NCBI GenBank assembly: GCA_024305405.1 | Contig: JAKNDB010000109.1 | Coordinates: 1,922,001-1,986,000, forward strand | Length of the DNA stretch: 64,000 nucleotides | Source: Dirofilaria immitis | Lineage: Eukaryota > Nematoda > Chromadorea > Rhabditida > Onchocercidae | Reading direction: 5' to 3' | Shown: one piece after another, positions 52,732 to 64,000 of the stretch | How positions within the stretch are numbered: the stretch's first letter is position 1 | Layout: each line of letters starts with the position of its first letter | Translations under genes and position numbers: made by a program | The notes under the pieces: model-generated | What the model was told of the DNA's origin: nothing | Seen by the model: the letters and a program-made list of their open reading frames with translations, nothing else | Databases searched by the model: none

Positions 52732-55570
52732 ATGTTTGCAGACGGTAGTTTTGCGTACAAGATAACTTGATGCTCATTAAATATGTCGGAAAAGTTAAGG
52801 AAAACACATGTTTGTGAATAATAAACCACCGCGTAGCTACCCGGTAGAGTAATGCATCGGGTGACTGAGCATTCTATTAACAATAATTTTATTTTGAAGT
52901 TTTTACTTATGCAGTTCTCCAGGAATGAATTCGAATTATAAGTGCCTGCAAAACTGATATTTTCCGTTCCATTATTTCCAGCATTTCGGCAACTCGCACT
53001 TCCAACCTTGCATTATAAATTTTTTAAACTTTTTTTCAAATCATGTAATTTTCTGTATTTTGCTAAGTTAAGGCAGTGATAGAATTTTAGAGATTAAGGA
53101 CACATTTAAGAGCTTCCAGTCCTAGTCCTAATTTATTCGTGGACTCTAAAATTCTATTCGTGGACGACGAGCATTTCTAAAGTTATTGCTCGCATAATCG
53201 ATCAATTGCTGTCATTAACGAAGGACTTATGCTAGATAAATTTTCGAAAGAATGCTTACCTTCTTTAATTAAACTGTCGTAGATAACAAAATATGAAGAT
53301 GGCTATGATATAAGATTACTTATTTCTTCAGAATGTTCATTAAACCATAAGGTACAGTTTCGTGATGTAATCTTCGGTATTAAGTCTCGCCTACATTTCT
53401 GTTCTCTAAGCATCGTTATTAAATTTCTTTAGTAAAAATTGTTATCGTAACATCATCACCAATAAGCGAAAGAATTGGATTTGAAATATTGAAATGAGTG
53501 CATTACATACGTAGTTATAAAGTAGATGTACATTGTTCACGAATCTTATTTCGTGAATCATGTTACCATTTTATCATGCAATATTATTCTATTCGAATTA
53601 TCATTTTCTTTTTTCATGATGTGTCATTGAAATATTATAAATGCTGAATCGACTTGAACCGGTCCTCTAAATCTTCCTCGCCAATAGATCATTCATATTT
53701 TCTTCAGGAATGTATTTCCTGCCTGTTTCATCCGTGTTACACCTGTTGTCTACCATCGAATTAAATTTTTTTTCCTACTGTATTTAATTAACTCTCAAGA
53801 CTTGATTTTATCACTCATTTTATTTTAAATTCATTATTTGTGTCGGAAATGTATTTTATGTAAATTGCCTCGCGTCACAGATCGTGTGGAATCTTCCACT
53901 CTACATGATTATACATATAATTCACCCGATAATGTTTTGTTATCGAAAATTTCAACCTTCGAAATTTCGCGTCTCACGTCATATTGCTACGTATCATTGC
54001 TCTTGCAACGAATTCCTTCCTTTAATTAGAGTTGCATTTTATTTTTTTCGACCGTTCGCTATGTAGAACCTTCGCATTTCCGGTTTTGTTGCTTGAGTCT
54101 TATCTAATTTTGTTCTGCGACTTTATCATATTTCCATCAATATTTCCCAGGTGCATATTACGGTTTTTTCCAATCAGAAATCTTCCATGATACAAATTGG
54201 AAGTAACTTTCAAATATAGAATTTATTTTTTAATTTTTACACATCGATGAAAATTCATGAAAGCAATCCAACAGCTAACATGATGATAGTTATCCTTTAA
54301 AAATTTGGGCAAACTATCCTTCCAACTTTTCTTACCAACTTTAGGTAGTGGTAATAATACTGTCAGGATGTGTGATGCGGAAGAAAGACAATAATTATAC
54401 ATTGGTTAAACATGCCAATATACCTGATATTGGCAATGCTTCACAGCGGTATTTTTCTGATTGTTGAATATTTTAAGTTTTTGCAGAGCTTTTGAATGGC
54501 AATAAATCAGTGCATCAATTGAATGAGAGGAAAAGTTACAATTATTTTACGTAAATACTCTTGCAGTGACGTTTTTATACCTAATTTAATCAAATCTAAA
54601 TTGTGCATAAGAAAACTTTTCCATGGCTGAACATTATATGCTTCTATCAACGAAATTTTAGCCAAACAAGATGTATTGACAACTATAAATGTCATTCAGA
54701 GTGTGGAATTATATGCGTCAATGAATACTAACTGTCATTTAGTCCGTAATACTTACTTATCTCCGATTAATTTTCCAACGAACTAGCGACACATACGCAC
54801 ACATAGTTATCTATTGTCCTTTACTATTTCGGTTTAGTATTTTAATGTTTTGAAACATATGGTTTTCTGGATCTTAGTTTATACGCTATCAAATAGTTAA
54901 ATATATCTCAGCCACGCTATTTCTGAAAGTATTACAATATATCGTAATATGAAAAACTTTTAGTCGAACAAGGAAGCCAATCGAAGGATGGAGTGGTCAT
55001 GATGATTACACGCTTAGAAATGTTGCAACGTTGACACATTCGGAGAGTGTCACCAAATAGTGGTATTGTGTTACTGTGTGAAGATGAAAGCGCTGGTTTC
55101 AGTTGAACATTGTAATCCATTCCATACTATGTACAAAGGACATTATGACTTCAATTGTATTTTCATAGGAAATGAAATGTAAGATTTGTTGTATACAAGG
55201 AAGGAACAATTGAATTAATTGGAAATTTGTTGTATTTTATTATTTACACAAACAAATCGACAACTAATTGAATGCATCCCTGGAAGACGACATGTTGTCG
55301 CAGTGTGTCATCACATTCCTCCTCCATCCAACATTTAACTGTTATCATAGCATATAGTGATGAGCAATAGTGGGGAGGGTAAGGGAAAAGATAGAAATAG
55401 GCTGATGGAGAAAAATTATCACTACTTCATACCCGTCTGGTACTGAAATATACCTATCATAGGATGTGATGATTCATTTATTATGATTCAAAGCATTTTA
55501 ATGGAAGTGTCCTCCATAATTCTGCATCTTCCTCCTTCTCTTTCCCGCTCCAGTTTACAAATTAGGGTAC

Positions 55571-55632
55571 TGCTCTCTCCCTCTCTCTTTCTCCCTCACT
55601 TTCTCTTTCTCAACTTCTCGTCTTTTTTTTTA
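55571..55632. repeat. polypyrimidine (CT-rich) tract
   Basis: Sixty bases almost wholly C and T on the plus strand, such as CTCTCTCCCTCTCTCTTT, then a run of T. Simple-sequence DNA or a strong splice/promoter tract. Confidence 0.7.
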
Positions 55633-55980
55633 TCAAGTTTGAGATGCTGTGGTTTTTTGGCCTAATCCATTTCCATTTCAGGATTAATTTTATAGTCTTT
55701 ATTGGCTTAACCGTCAGCCCTCCTTTTTTTTTTTTACGCAAGTGTGAAATAAGTCAGGAGTTCTCGTCCTCATTGAAATTCTATTATAAAAGTAAATTTG
55801 CCTCAGAATTACTTCCTCCTTACTCAAGATTCTTTTAATATGGAAAGAATCCTCTCATTTTTATTTGCTACTATTTTGAAATCACTAGACTTTTCTTGTC
55901 CTGTAGCTATTAACGCTGTAATGATGAATGATGCTAAATGCATAGGAGCTACCAATCAATTTTTCCAATCACTCATATAT

Positions 55981-56010
55981 AATTTGAGAGATAAAAATTT
56001 GAGAGATAAA
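55981..56010. repeat. perfect 15-bp tandem duplication
   Basis: AATTTGAGAGATAAA occurs twice head to tail without mismatch. Confidence 0.85.
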
Positions 56011-59000
56011 ATTTGCAGTTTATTTAAATTTCGTTTATAAAATAATGAGAAATGAGAGAACGGAAGAATCATAGTAGCTTTGACAGTCAGTTGAAATTCC
56101 GAAAATTTCCCAGTATAACGGGTATAGATGAATCACTCCTCCAAGTGATCATGCAGAAAGAGAGCCAATAGATAGAATCATCCACTTCATGTCTTCAAAC
56201 TTTTTCCTGTAACATTAACTAGGAAATGATTACGTCCCTCATATATGTATATGTTCACCTTGTTTAACTTTCTCATCATAATTACCCTAGTTTTGCTCCA
56301 TTTGTCGCACATCGTATTTACTCATATCGTATGAAACTTTCGAACTGAGAATTAATTTTCTAAATATCAGAACTTTTTCGGTTGTAAAATTGTCAGATTT
56401 TAACTCTTCATAAAGAAAATATGGAAAAAAAGTTTTGCAACATGAAGATTGTTTTTTCCAGAAAGTTATGAAATGTGGATGATGCATCATTTTCCAAATA
56501 CTATAAGGTCACCTATCCATGATATGCCAGATTTCTAGATCACCTGAGCGTTTAAATATTAAATATTTGACAAGCACAAAGAAAAAAGTGTGGTGGGGCT
56601 AGAATGAACAAAAAAATCTTACATCGTTTTATCCAAAAGCGAAAAACAATTTACTACTTTTTCTTTCGTAATTTATTACTTCTTCATTTTTGTTTGAAAT
56701 TGAGCCATTTAGCTTAAAGTTTTTGTTGATGATTTATTCATACTGCATAAACAAAACATTTTAAATTAATATAGCCAGCTATATAGCTATTATTGAAACA
56801 TGCTACCTTTTGATAAGGTATTGTATTTGCATTAATAATGGTTTGTCTTTTCATCAAATGGCTATTCTTCATTCATTACTTGTAATATAGACGTGAGCAA
56901 GATAGAAGTACTATGTTCGCAGTAGGATGAGTTACTTATTCGAGATCTGAAATGTAGAAGCAATTACATGCGAAATTATGGAACAAGCTAAAACCTGATA
57001 ATAAATGTTAATTTCTTCAAAACTCCGTGTTAATGAAAATTATAATGAAAGAATGAATAAGGATGAGTAATAAATATATAATTAAGTTTTAAAATGAAAG
57101 ACTGATGATTATTTGTTTATTGATAAAAAGAGCAGAGTGACGCAATTTTAGGAAGTGATGCACCATAACTTTCCTTCATTTGTTGCCACTTTGTTAGTAT
57201 TAATTCACCTTGAAGTTGTTGTTATTTATTTCTATCATGTCGGGCAAGTAGCATCACTGATAATAATAGTTATAGCATTATATGCTAATTTCTGATACGA
57301 TTTTTGTAAATATGCCATTCTCTGAAGTATGTATTTATTTCTTACATACACAGACAATAAAAGCTGTAAAAGGTAGTAAAATAAAAATTATGGCTTAAAA
57401 TAAATGAACACTGTTATTTGACGCTCATCGATATTAGGAAGATTATACGAAAAGCAGGTGTTATTCTTGTAGCTCATGAGATATTCAGATGTAACGTACT
57501 TCCACATTTGACAGTTATTCAGATTCAGTTTTGATTCGTAAATGTATTCAACTAACAAAGCTTACAGGATAGACCTGGTATGAAAATGCAAATTAAATGG
57601 TTGGTTTGATCTTGCTTCAAAGAATCATATTGTAAATTTTAGTTAGACCTTTATTAAATTTTGGAAAGCCCTAATGTTTCATCCTGTTTCACATTTGTTT
57701 CCAGTAACAGAAAGGAAAAATGAAATGATAATTGCAAGATTTGAGTAAGTGATTATTTGTTCAACATATTTCATATTCGAAAGACAACATTTCTGTTTAT
57801 TAATTGCATTAACAAAAACCAAAAAATATTCATCATTTAATTATGTTTTCAACAATATTGCTTCATTGATGCACGAATTTTATGTTTTGATTAGGCTTGC
57901 TAGAAAATAGAATTGATTCCAAAAATAAAACATCACTTATCGATCTTCTAATTATAGTCAAATTTTCATTTTGAATTTTGCCACATCTTTGATTAGCTTA
58001 TTCAAAAATTTAGCATTCGCGGATTATTTCATATGAGTAATATTTATTTTATTCAGCTATTTCTACCATGATATCACATTATTCTACGAGATACAGACTA
58101 CAAATAAAAAGTATGGCAAGAACGGCTTTTTTATCGCTGATCGCCCTCAAAATTTGCTCGTTGATAAAGGCAGTTCCTTTCCAATTCTTTTCTTGCCTTT
58201 CGGATAAGAAAAACATTTTTGGCTGTATTAGTTTTCCAAAAATAACTGGTACAGACTGAAATATTTTCGAAACCATTAATTTCATTTTTAAAAGTGAATA
58301 AAATGAGCAATCAACTTTCAAATGGAATAAAATTTTTTTATCTGATGTTGTATTTTAATCACTAAGCTATTGTTTATTTATTTTTCTAATTTTTATTTAA
58401 CCCTTGCCATAAATAATAATGTGAATTTTGAACAAAAAAGATTAAGGGGCGATATATGATCGGCATCACAATGAAAAAAGATAAGTTGATAATAGCGCTT
58501 AGTAATTATATGATAACAACAGGAGAAATATACGTGTCTTTATTGAACTATCAGGTCAGATATAAATTTAAATTTGGATCCTAATTCCTTATGAATTTTG
58601 GCACGGAATTACTAATTAATAAATGATTAAAATAAAGAATATAATAAAATTCCAGATTATTGGACATTGAAAAACTGTTTAAATCTAACTTACAACTGTA
58701 GGACAACGGCTTCATCCGAATAACATTAATGTCACTTCATTTCTTTCGAAAAGCATCATACTCCTAATGTTTATCCTTTACTAAAATTTGTAAATTTTAA
58801 AATACAAGATTGGTAATTGTATATATTTTTCTTATGGCTCACAGCAAAGACAGCTGTAAATTACATTCTCAGATCGCACTGCCTTATTCTTTACTTAAAT
58901 GCATTTTTGCATCACAAAAAAGCTCTGCTAATTACTGGAGATTATTGATAATTTGATGTTTAGTCGAATCATCACCGAGCGTAGCATGATAATTGCTGTA

Positions 59001-59039
59001 GACAAAAAGGTCATATAGGGCGACTGAAGACTAGCCTTA

Positions 59040-59082
59040 ATTACATTTACTTCTTTCTCGACCTTAGTTATTGCTAATAACT
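59040..59082 (+). repeat. left arm of a 43-bp inverted repeat
   Basis: Reads ATTACATTTACTTCTTTCTC, then GACCTTAGTTATT, G, CTAATAACT. The reverse complement lies at 60581-60623 with a single mismatch. The arms are about 1.5 kb apart and similarity stops sharply at both ends. Confidence 0.85.
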
Positions 59083-60580
59083 ATTTTATCAGTACGTTTC
59101 TTTGCTCTCGAAAGTGTTACAAGTTGTTATTCATAATGGCCATCTTTCAACTTTTAAAACAATTATTCATTGTTAAACGCTGGTCTAACTGTTTTTAGAA
59201 AGGTCCCTTGACTAAACCAGACCCCATCTCTTTCTCGATCATCTTGCTAATTTTCGATAAATGATGTTAATATGGGAAATCTTTCATTTACAACGCGAAA
59301 ATATTGTTCAGAAGAAGTTAATTTCTCTTTTATTTTAAAACAAAATCGGTAGGTTGCATTTTTTCGGTTTTTATACAAACTGGAAAACATAGAACTACAG
59401 AAGATCTTATTGTTTTTATACGAAGCGGTTGCATTCAGTGTGCCTCGAAACATTATTTTTCTGTAGGATGTAAAGAAATTTCCTTTATGAATATCGATTT
59501 GTCGGCAAATTCATATAAGCTACAAATGCTTATATTTGATCTAGGTAGAAGCATCATGTAAATTATGGGAAACAAGAGATCCAGTGTATCTAATTAAATT
59601 TTTAAAAGTAAAATTGATATTAACATAATAATTGTTTATTTCCAGAATTAAAAAAAAAAATTTTCTCTCATCCAGCATCGAACATTGTGTAATAATACTG
59701 TTACAAAGCAATGAATAAGATATTGCTGCGAAATACAACTTTTTGACGAAAGAAGAAAGGGCAGGATTTTCTAATATTAGGCAAAAACATTATGATACCG
59801 AAGATATCAGCATGAATGTGTAAGTCCAAAAACGGGGACTACTCTACTATAAAAGGTTGTGAAAACATCTATACATGACAGAAGTTCAATGCATCCTTAC
59901 ATGTTATCATACCAGTTTGCAATCATATTCCACACTTAACTAATCTACGACCTTACTAAACTTCACGTCACTCTACTACGAAGCTCACCACCATTTTTTC
60001 CATTTCACCTCTCTTGAGAAATTTAAACGCTTCAAATCTCATGTAAAATACTCATGCGTTCGTTTCATGATTCGAATATTGCTTTGGAGCGAAATAATAT
60101 CGATACATTTTAAAAATGTCTAAATAGTATTGGTACTAACTGATGTGTCATCATGTGAGGGAGTTATATTTGGTCTAAATGCCGCGCTACTTAGTATCCG
60201 AAAAAGATCTGACTTTGTCGAATGTACAGTAACTGCACTATAAACATCGCACTGCATGACTTACGTACATATATTCTGTATTACTAGATTTGTGTATCTC
60301 ACATACTACTTTTGACTGGCTTTTAATATCTTAGCCATATATATTTCCATCGAAATCCGCAATTCAAGTTATACCATCATCAAACAGAAAATGTTTAAGA
60401 AAGCTACACATTTCACAGTCGGAGTATGCAACGAAAGGCGTCACAAAGACATCTCTCGAAGCGAGAACTGGATTCAAATCAGAGCCTAGGGATAGATGGG
60501 TAATACAGGTTTTGACAGAATCACAGAACGGAGGGCACCAATGAGGTTTAAGAAATAGGTACCGTTAGAGGCTAGAATTT

Positions 60581-60623
60581 AGTTATTAGTAATAACTAAG
60601 GTCGAGAAAGAAGTAAATGTAAT
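60581..60623 (-). repeat. right arm of a 43-bp inverted repeat
   Basis: Reverse complement of 59040-59082, 42 of 43 bases identical. It lies 275 bases upstream of the plastin start, so it could sit in the plastin promoter or leader. Confidence 0.85.
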
Positions 60624-60897
60624 GACTGAAGGAAGACAAAGAGTGACAAGAATTACTGAAGGTAATAAATTGGAAAAGGATAGTAAAGGGTTAATAGATT
60701 GGACGTTTTGGTATAACGAATAGTAAAAAATGTGAGAGAGAGAAGAGTCAAGCTTCTCAGGATTAGAACAAATGCACAATTTCGTGGTCGTTAATTCGAG
60801 CTGGAAGGTGTTTTGTCAACGATACAGCTAACTTTATTTAATTTCGAGCAGCAAACGAAATTTCAGAGTGCGTCAACGGTCTGAAGTCCCGGTGTCG

Positions 60898-63800
60898 ATG
60901 TTAACTAGAGAGCAGATCGCTGATCTTGCTGGGAGATTTTCGACGGTCAGTTCTTGAATTCATTTTAGACTTTGCTGTTCACACTGATAATTGGCTTGTG
61001 TATTCAAACTGTAATATCGCGGCAATTAAAGTTATGCTGAATAATCAGAATGGATCAACCATAATAATCAGATTACATTAAATTGTTACTCTTGCTTAGG
61101 TTGATGAAAATGGTTGCGGTACAATACCTGTGGCAGATGTTCAGGAAGCACTTAAAATTGCAGGCATTGACCTTCCTGGTTTTCAGGTGAATTTGTTATT
61201 TTATTATGAAAATAGCGCTCGGTAAATATAAAATACTTGGTACCTGTAAAAAAAAGTTGCTTTTGTTTATATGTCAAGTAAAAAATATATTCTTCATCTT
61301 ACATAAAATACTTGCTTCCAGTTTCGCGAATTAATGAAACGTTATGGAAGCGCGAAAGATCTGGCATTCGACGATTTCCAAAATTTATTTATTGAATTAC
61401 GTAGTGAAAAAGATCATGAAGTAAATAAGTGGAAACAGCGAATTGGTTCAGTAACTGGTGCTTATACAGTAAAGGGATTGTCAGAACAAAGTAACGAGGA
61501 AATTGTACATACTATTCGGGTAGAGGTCTGTATTTTTGAAATAAGTCTGCTTAATTCTGTAATTTTTTAAATTTTCACTCATATTTTGTTAAATACTAGA
61601 AATTAATGATAAACGTCTCGAATCACGTATTTTTTTAGGAGGAGGTAGCTTTTTCAAATTGGATCAACAGTAATTTGTACAATGATGCGGATTTAAAAAT
61701 TTGGTACCTGTAAAAACTGATGGTGGTGACCTTTATAATAAAGTTCAAGATGGGCTTATCATATGGTAATGTCTCTTTGTGTATCTTATCAAATTATTCC
61801 GTTTGGCCTGGTACTGAGGAAGTGGAAAAGAAAAAGAAGATATCGCAATTTAGCAGCAATCTGAATTAGATTGAGATCATTGCTTGACTGCTATTTGTAG
61901 CAAACTTATCAATTTGGCAGTACCTGACACTATTGATGAAAGAGCCATCAACAAAAGCATTTGAACACATATACAAAGCTGGAGAATTTGACATTGGCAC
62001 TTATGTCAGCGCAAGCCATCGGTTGTAATATCGTTAATATCGATGGTGATGATTTGAGTAAGGGCAAACCACATCTCGTACTTGGTCTTCTATGGCAAAT
62101 CATTCGAGTAAATGTTTTGTTTTTCAAATTATGCCTTGTTTCAAAATCTGCTTACGAAATCAAGTTTGTCGTCAGTATATCGTCTTTTAATCATGTTTAA
62201 AGTGATCTATAAGTGTTTGATATATGAGTGTTTCGATGGAATTCTTGTTGCTATAATATTTTAACTATTTAAGATTGAATGTTGAAGATTTGCGGACTTG
62301 TTGATTCTTCTTATATGAAATACTTTTAAATACAACTAAAATGTTAGGTAACTGAAGACCGTTGGGTGATTTTAGTAAGTATTACAGATCGGTTTATTTA
62401 ATCAAATTGACTTGAGACATGTGCCTGGACTATTTCGATTGTTGCAAGAGAGTGAGACATTGGATGATTTGCGCAAGCTTTCACCAGAACAAATTTTGAT
62501 ACGTTGGGTTAATTATCATTTAGCAAAGGTATTTTTATTGCAGTTAATTCAAATCTCATGAGTTCCGAATTTCTTTTATTTGCCGTATAATCTGCTTCTA
62601 CTAACGAAAATAAAATAGTATTCGATTTAATCTTTCAAAGTCTTTTCGAGATATAGTGGATTTTAAAGTGCGAGAAGGATAGAAATTACCGAATTTGATT
62701 AGAGATTTTTCTGCAATCGAAAATTTTTAACCGATCCTGCTCAGCATTTTATATTTACTATCGCTCCTTGTTAATTGTGGCTATCCTGACGGAATAAAGT
62801 AAATTCGTTGTAGCTCTATTTTAACTCCATTTTGCTTTATCTGAATTATTTAAAGGCTGGCGTGGATCGTAAGCTAACGAATTTCACCACGGATATTATC
62901 GACTCCGAAATTTACACTTATTTGCTTAATGAAATTGCCCCAAAAGCAGCTAATGTGTCCCTTAATCCACTCTCTGTTAAGGTACGTTTCCTCAGCTTTT
63001 CGCTGATAACATTCAAAAACATTCGTGTTTAAAATAATATTGGCTTATTTCTCACAGTGAAATTTTATACTACCATATACAATTTCCTTCTCAGGAAGCT
63101 TATTTTTTTAAAGTCTCATAATCTTATCAAAATCACCCATTCTCGTTTTCTCTGCCAATATTTTTAATATTGGTCATATCTGAACCTTATTTATTATTTG
63201 CTTCGATTATTTCACAGCGATCCTAAAAATTTGTTTTTCACTGTTTGGAAGGGTTCTAGGTTAGATACTCTTATATCTTGAAACGATATTCCGCTGGATG
63301 TTACGGAATATTTCACTGCACAACCGAGAGGAGAGTTGAACACTTTTCCTGCAATCATGTTTCGAAACTTAGCAGTCTTTTTATTTTAGATAATTTGACA
63401 GCGGGAAAACTGTTGGCAATAAATATTTTAGCATGTACATACCTATAAAAAGATATATAGCATTAAAAATTTTCAGTCAAGTGCTGGTTATCAGAGTTCA
63501 GACGTAAGTCACAGCACAGAAAGTTCTTAGTGTTGTTCATGTTATCATGAATATATGTAGTCAAACGACCTTTACATTTAAAAATTCTGTGTCCTATCTC
63601 ACCAAGTTTTTGTGTTTATTTTGAAGTTCTGGAAATAAGATCGGTTAAAAGTTTAAGTGTTTAGAGTTATTATATCAAAAGCAAAAAACATGGAAAAGCA
63701 TTGTTTCGATTTTGAAGTCTTTAAATCAATGTTACAGGGTAACATACAAAGAGCAGGAGCAATGTTAAATGAAGCTGAGAAGATAGATTGTCGTGAATTT

Positions 63801-64000
63801 GTTGCACCGAATGATGTTGCTCAAGGAAACTATAAATTAAATTTAGCATTTGTTGCTAATCTTTTTAATAAATATCCAGGCCTTCCGGAGCCAGGGACAG
63901 ACGAGTTTGGTGAGCTTGCTAGTCATTATATCAAGAACAGTACAAAAAAGATAGAATAGTTCTAATTTATTAAATCTTTACTTTTTGTTTTCATTGACTA
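60898..64000 (+). CDS. plst-1: plastin/fimbrin actin-bundling protein (5' part, cut by window end)
   Basis: Actin filament cross-linker. Exons: 60898-60945, 61100-61186, 61322-61525, 61639-61765, 61901-62107, 62388-62528, 62856-62981, 63738-63909, continuing beyond the window. Start [15 protein letters not shown] matches the first EF-hand helix of plastins. EF loop 1 is [12 protein letters not shown]; the second ([13 protein letters not shown]) lacks calcium ligands. The first calponin-homology domain has [30 protein letters not shown] and [20 protein letters not shown]; the second CH domain begins [15 protein letters not shown] and runs to [19 protein letters not shown]. Only this half of the four CH domains is present. 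One base is missing at 61695-61699 and one at 61953-61956; adding them restores both frame and splice phase. A splice acceptor (TTTCAG, to 60865) lies 32 bases before the ATG. Confidence 0.93.

Larger units (their letters stand above)
51684..60863. other. about 9 kb non-coding region between SRSF1 and plastin
   Basis: No conserved coding sequence found on either strand. It begins with the SRSF1 3' UTR. 52290-52517 is less A+T-rich and ends in a donor-like CTCAG|GTAGGT. AATAAA occurs at 52726-52731. 55571-55632 is a long CT-rich tract. 55981-56010 is a tandem duplication. 59040-59082 and 60581-60623 form an inverted repeat. The rest is A+T-rich filler, perhaps including 5' UTR introns of plastin. 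Confidence 0.5.

Noticed and set aside
52829..52880. tRNA-like D-arm (TAGCTACCCGGTAGAG)
   Set aside because: No paired acceptor stem, anticodon arm or B-box follows, so it is not a tRNA gene.
60450..60500. B-box-like GGATTCAAATC
   Set aside because: No A-box or cloverleaf can be drawn around it.
46213..62107. Programmed frameshifting or wholesale pseudogenes as the reason for frame breaks
   Set aside because: The breaks occur in unrelated genes at plain A/T runs, without slippery-site context, and the rest of each protein is well conserved.
1..64000. CRISPR arrays, bacterial operons, rRNA genes or intact transposons
   Set aside because: No regularly spaced repeats, no Shine-Dalgarno-led ORFs, no rRNA sequence, and no transposase or reverse transcriptase reading frame was seen.

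Overview
This window reads as nuclear DNA of a parasitic (spirurid/filarial-type) nematode. The evidence is strong A+T richness, small exons split by short GT-AG introns, pyrimidine-AG acceptors sitting a few bases before several start codons (as expected for spliced-leader trans-splicing), and a set of ordinary animal housekeeping, trafficking and ciliary genes. Naming the clade is an inference from style; no marker gene fixes the species.

Layout. 190-3485 (-): ERGIC2/Erv41-type ER-Golgi cargo receptor, nine exons. 4686-13869 (-): a membrane-anchored M1 zinc aminopeptidase spread over more than 15 exons. 13.9-20.9 kb: mostly non-coding, but with a well-formed candidate three-exon mini-gene (17890-18413, -, about 62 aa), a coding-like relic with in-frame stops (16474-16854, +) and one orphan exon candidate. 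20904-27467 (+): RASEF/rsef-1, an EF-hand plus coiled-coil plus Rab GTPase. 29303-37381 (-): a Patched-related (ptr) sterol-sensing-domain protein, converging on RASEF. 39.6-40.8 kb (+): weak candidate exons. 40896-44413 (-): asparagine synthetase domain-containing protein (ASNSD1). 46213-49068 (+): BBS4, a TPR subunit of the BBSome, divergent from ASNSD1. 50430-51683 (+): SRSF1/ASF-type splicing factor (rsp-3-like). 51.7-60.9 kb: about 9 kb non-coding, carrying a 43-bp inverted repeat. 60898-end (+): plastin/fimbrin, cut by the window edge.

The genes do not form one pathway. They cover early secretory traffic (ERGIC2), vesicle GTPase (RASEF), cilium traffic (BBS4), actin bundling (plastin), splicing (SRSF1), ectoenzyme (M1) and cuticle/sterol-type transport (ptr).

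The most important technical observation is that most of the long genes carry apparent one-base deletions, mostly in short A or T runs, that shift the frame inside strongly conserved domains. Intron-phase bookkeeping independently shows ten exons to be one base short. This points to consensus errors in the assembly rather than to gene death. Any automatic annotation of this contig will therefore wrongly truncate these genes. I found no CRISPR, rRNA, convincing tRNA or intact transposon, and no clearly undescribed molecular system. The best novelty candidates are the small gene at 17.9-18.4 kb, the CxxCH-bearing relic at 16.5 kb and the inverted-repeat pair at 59.0/60.6 kb.
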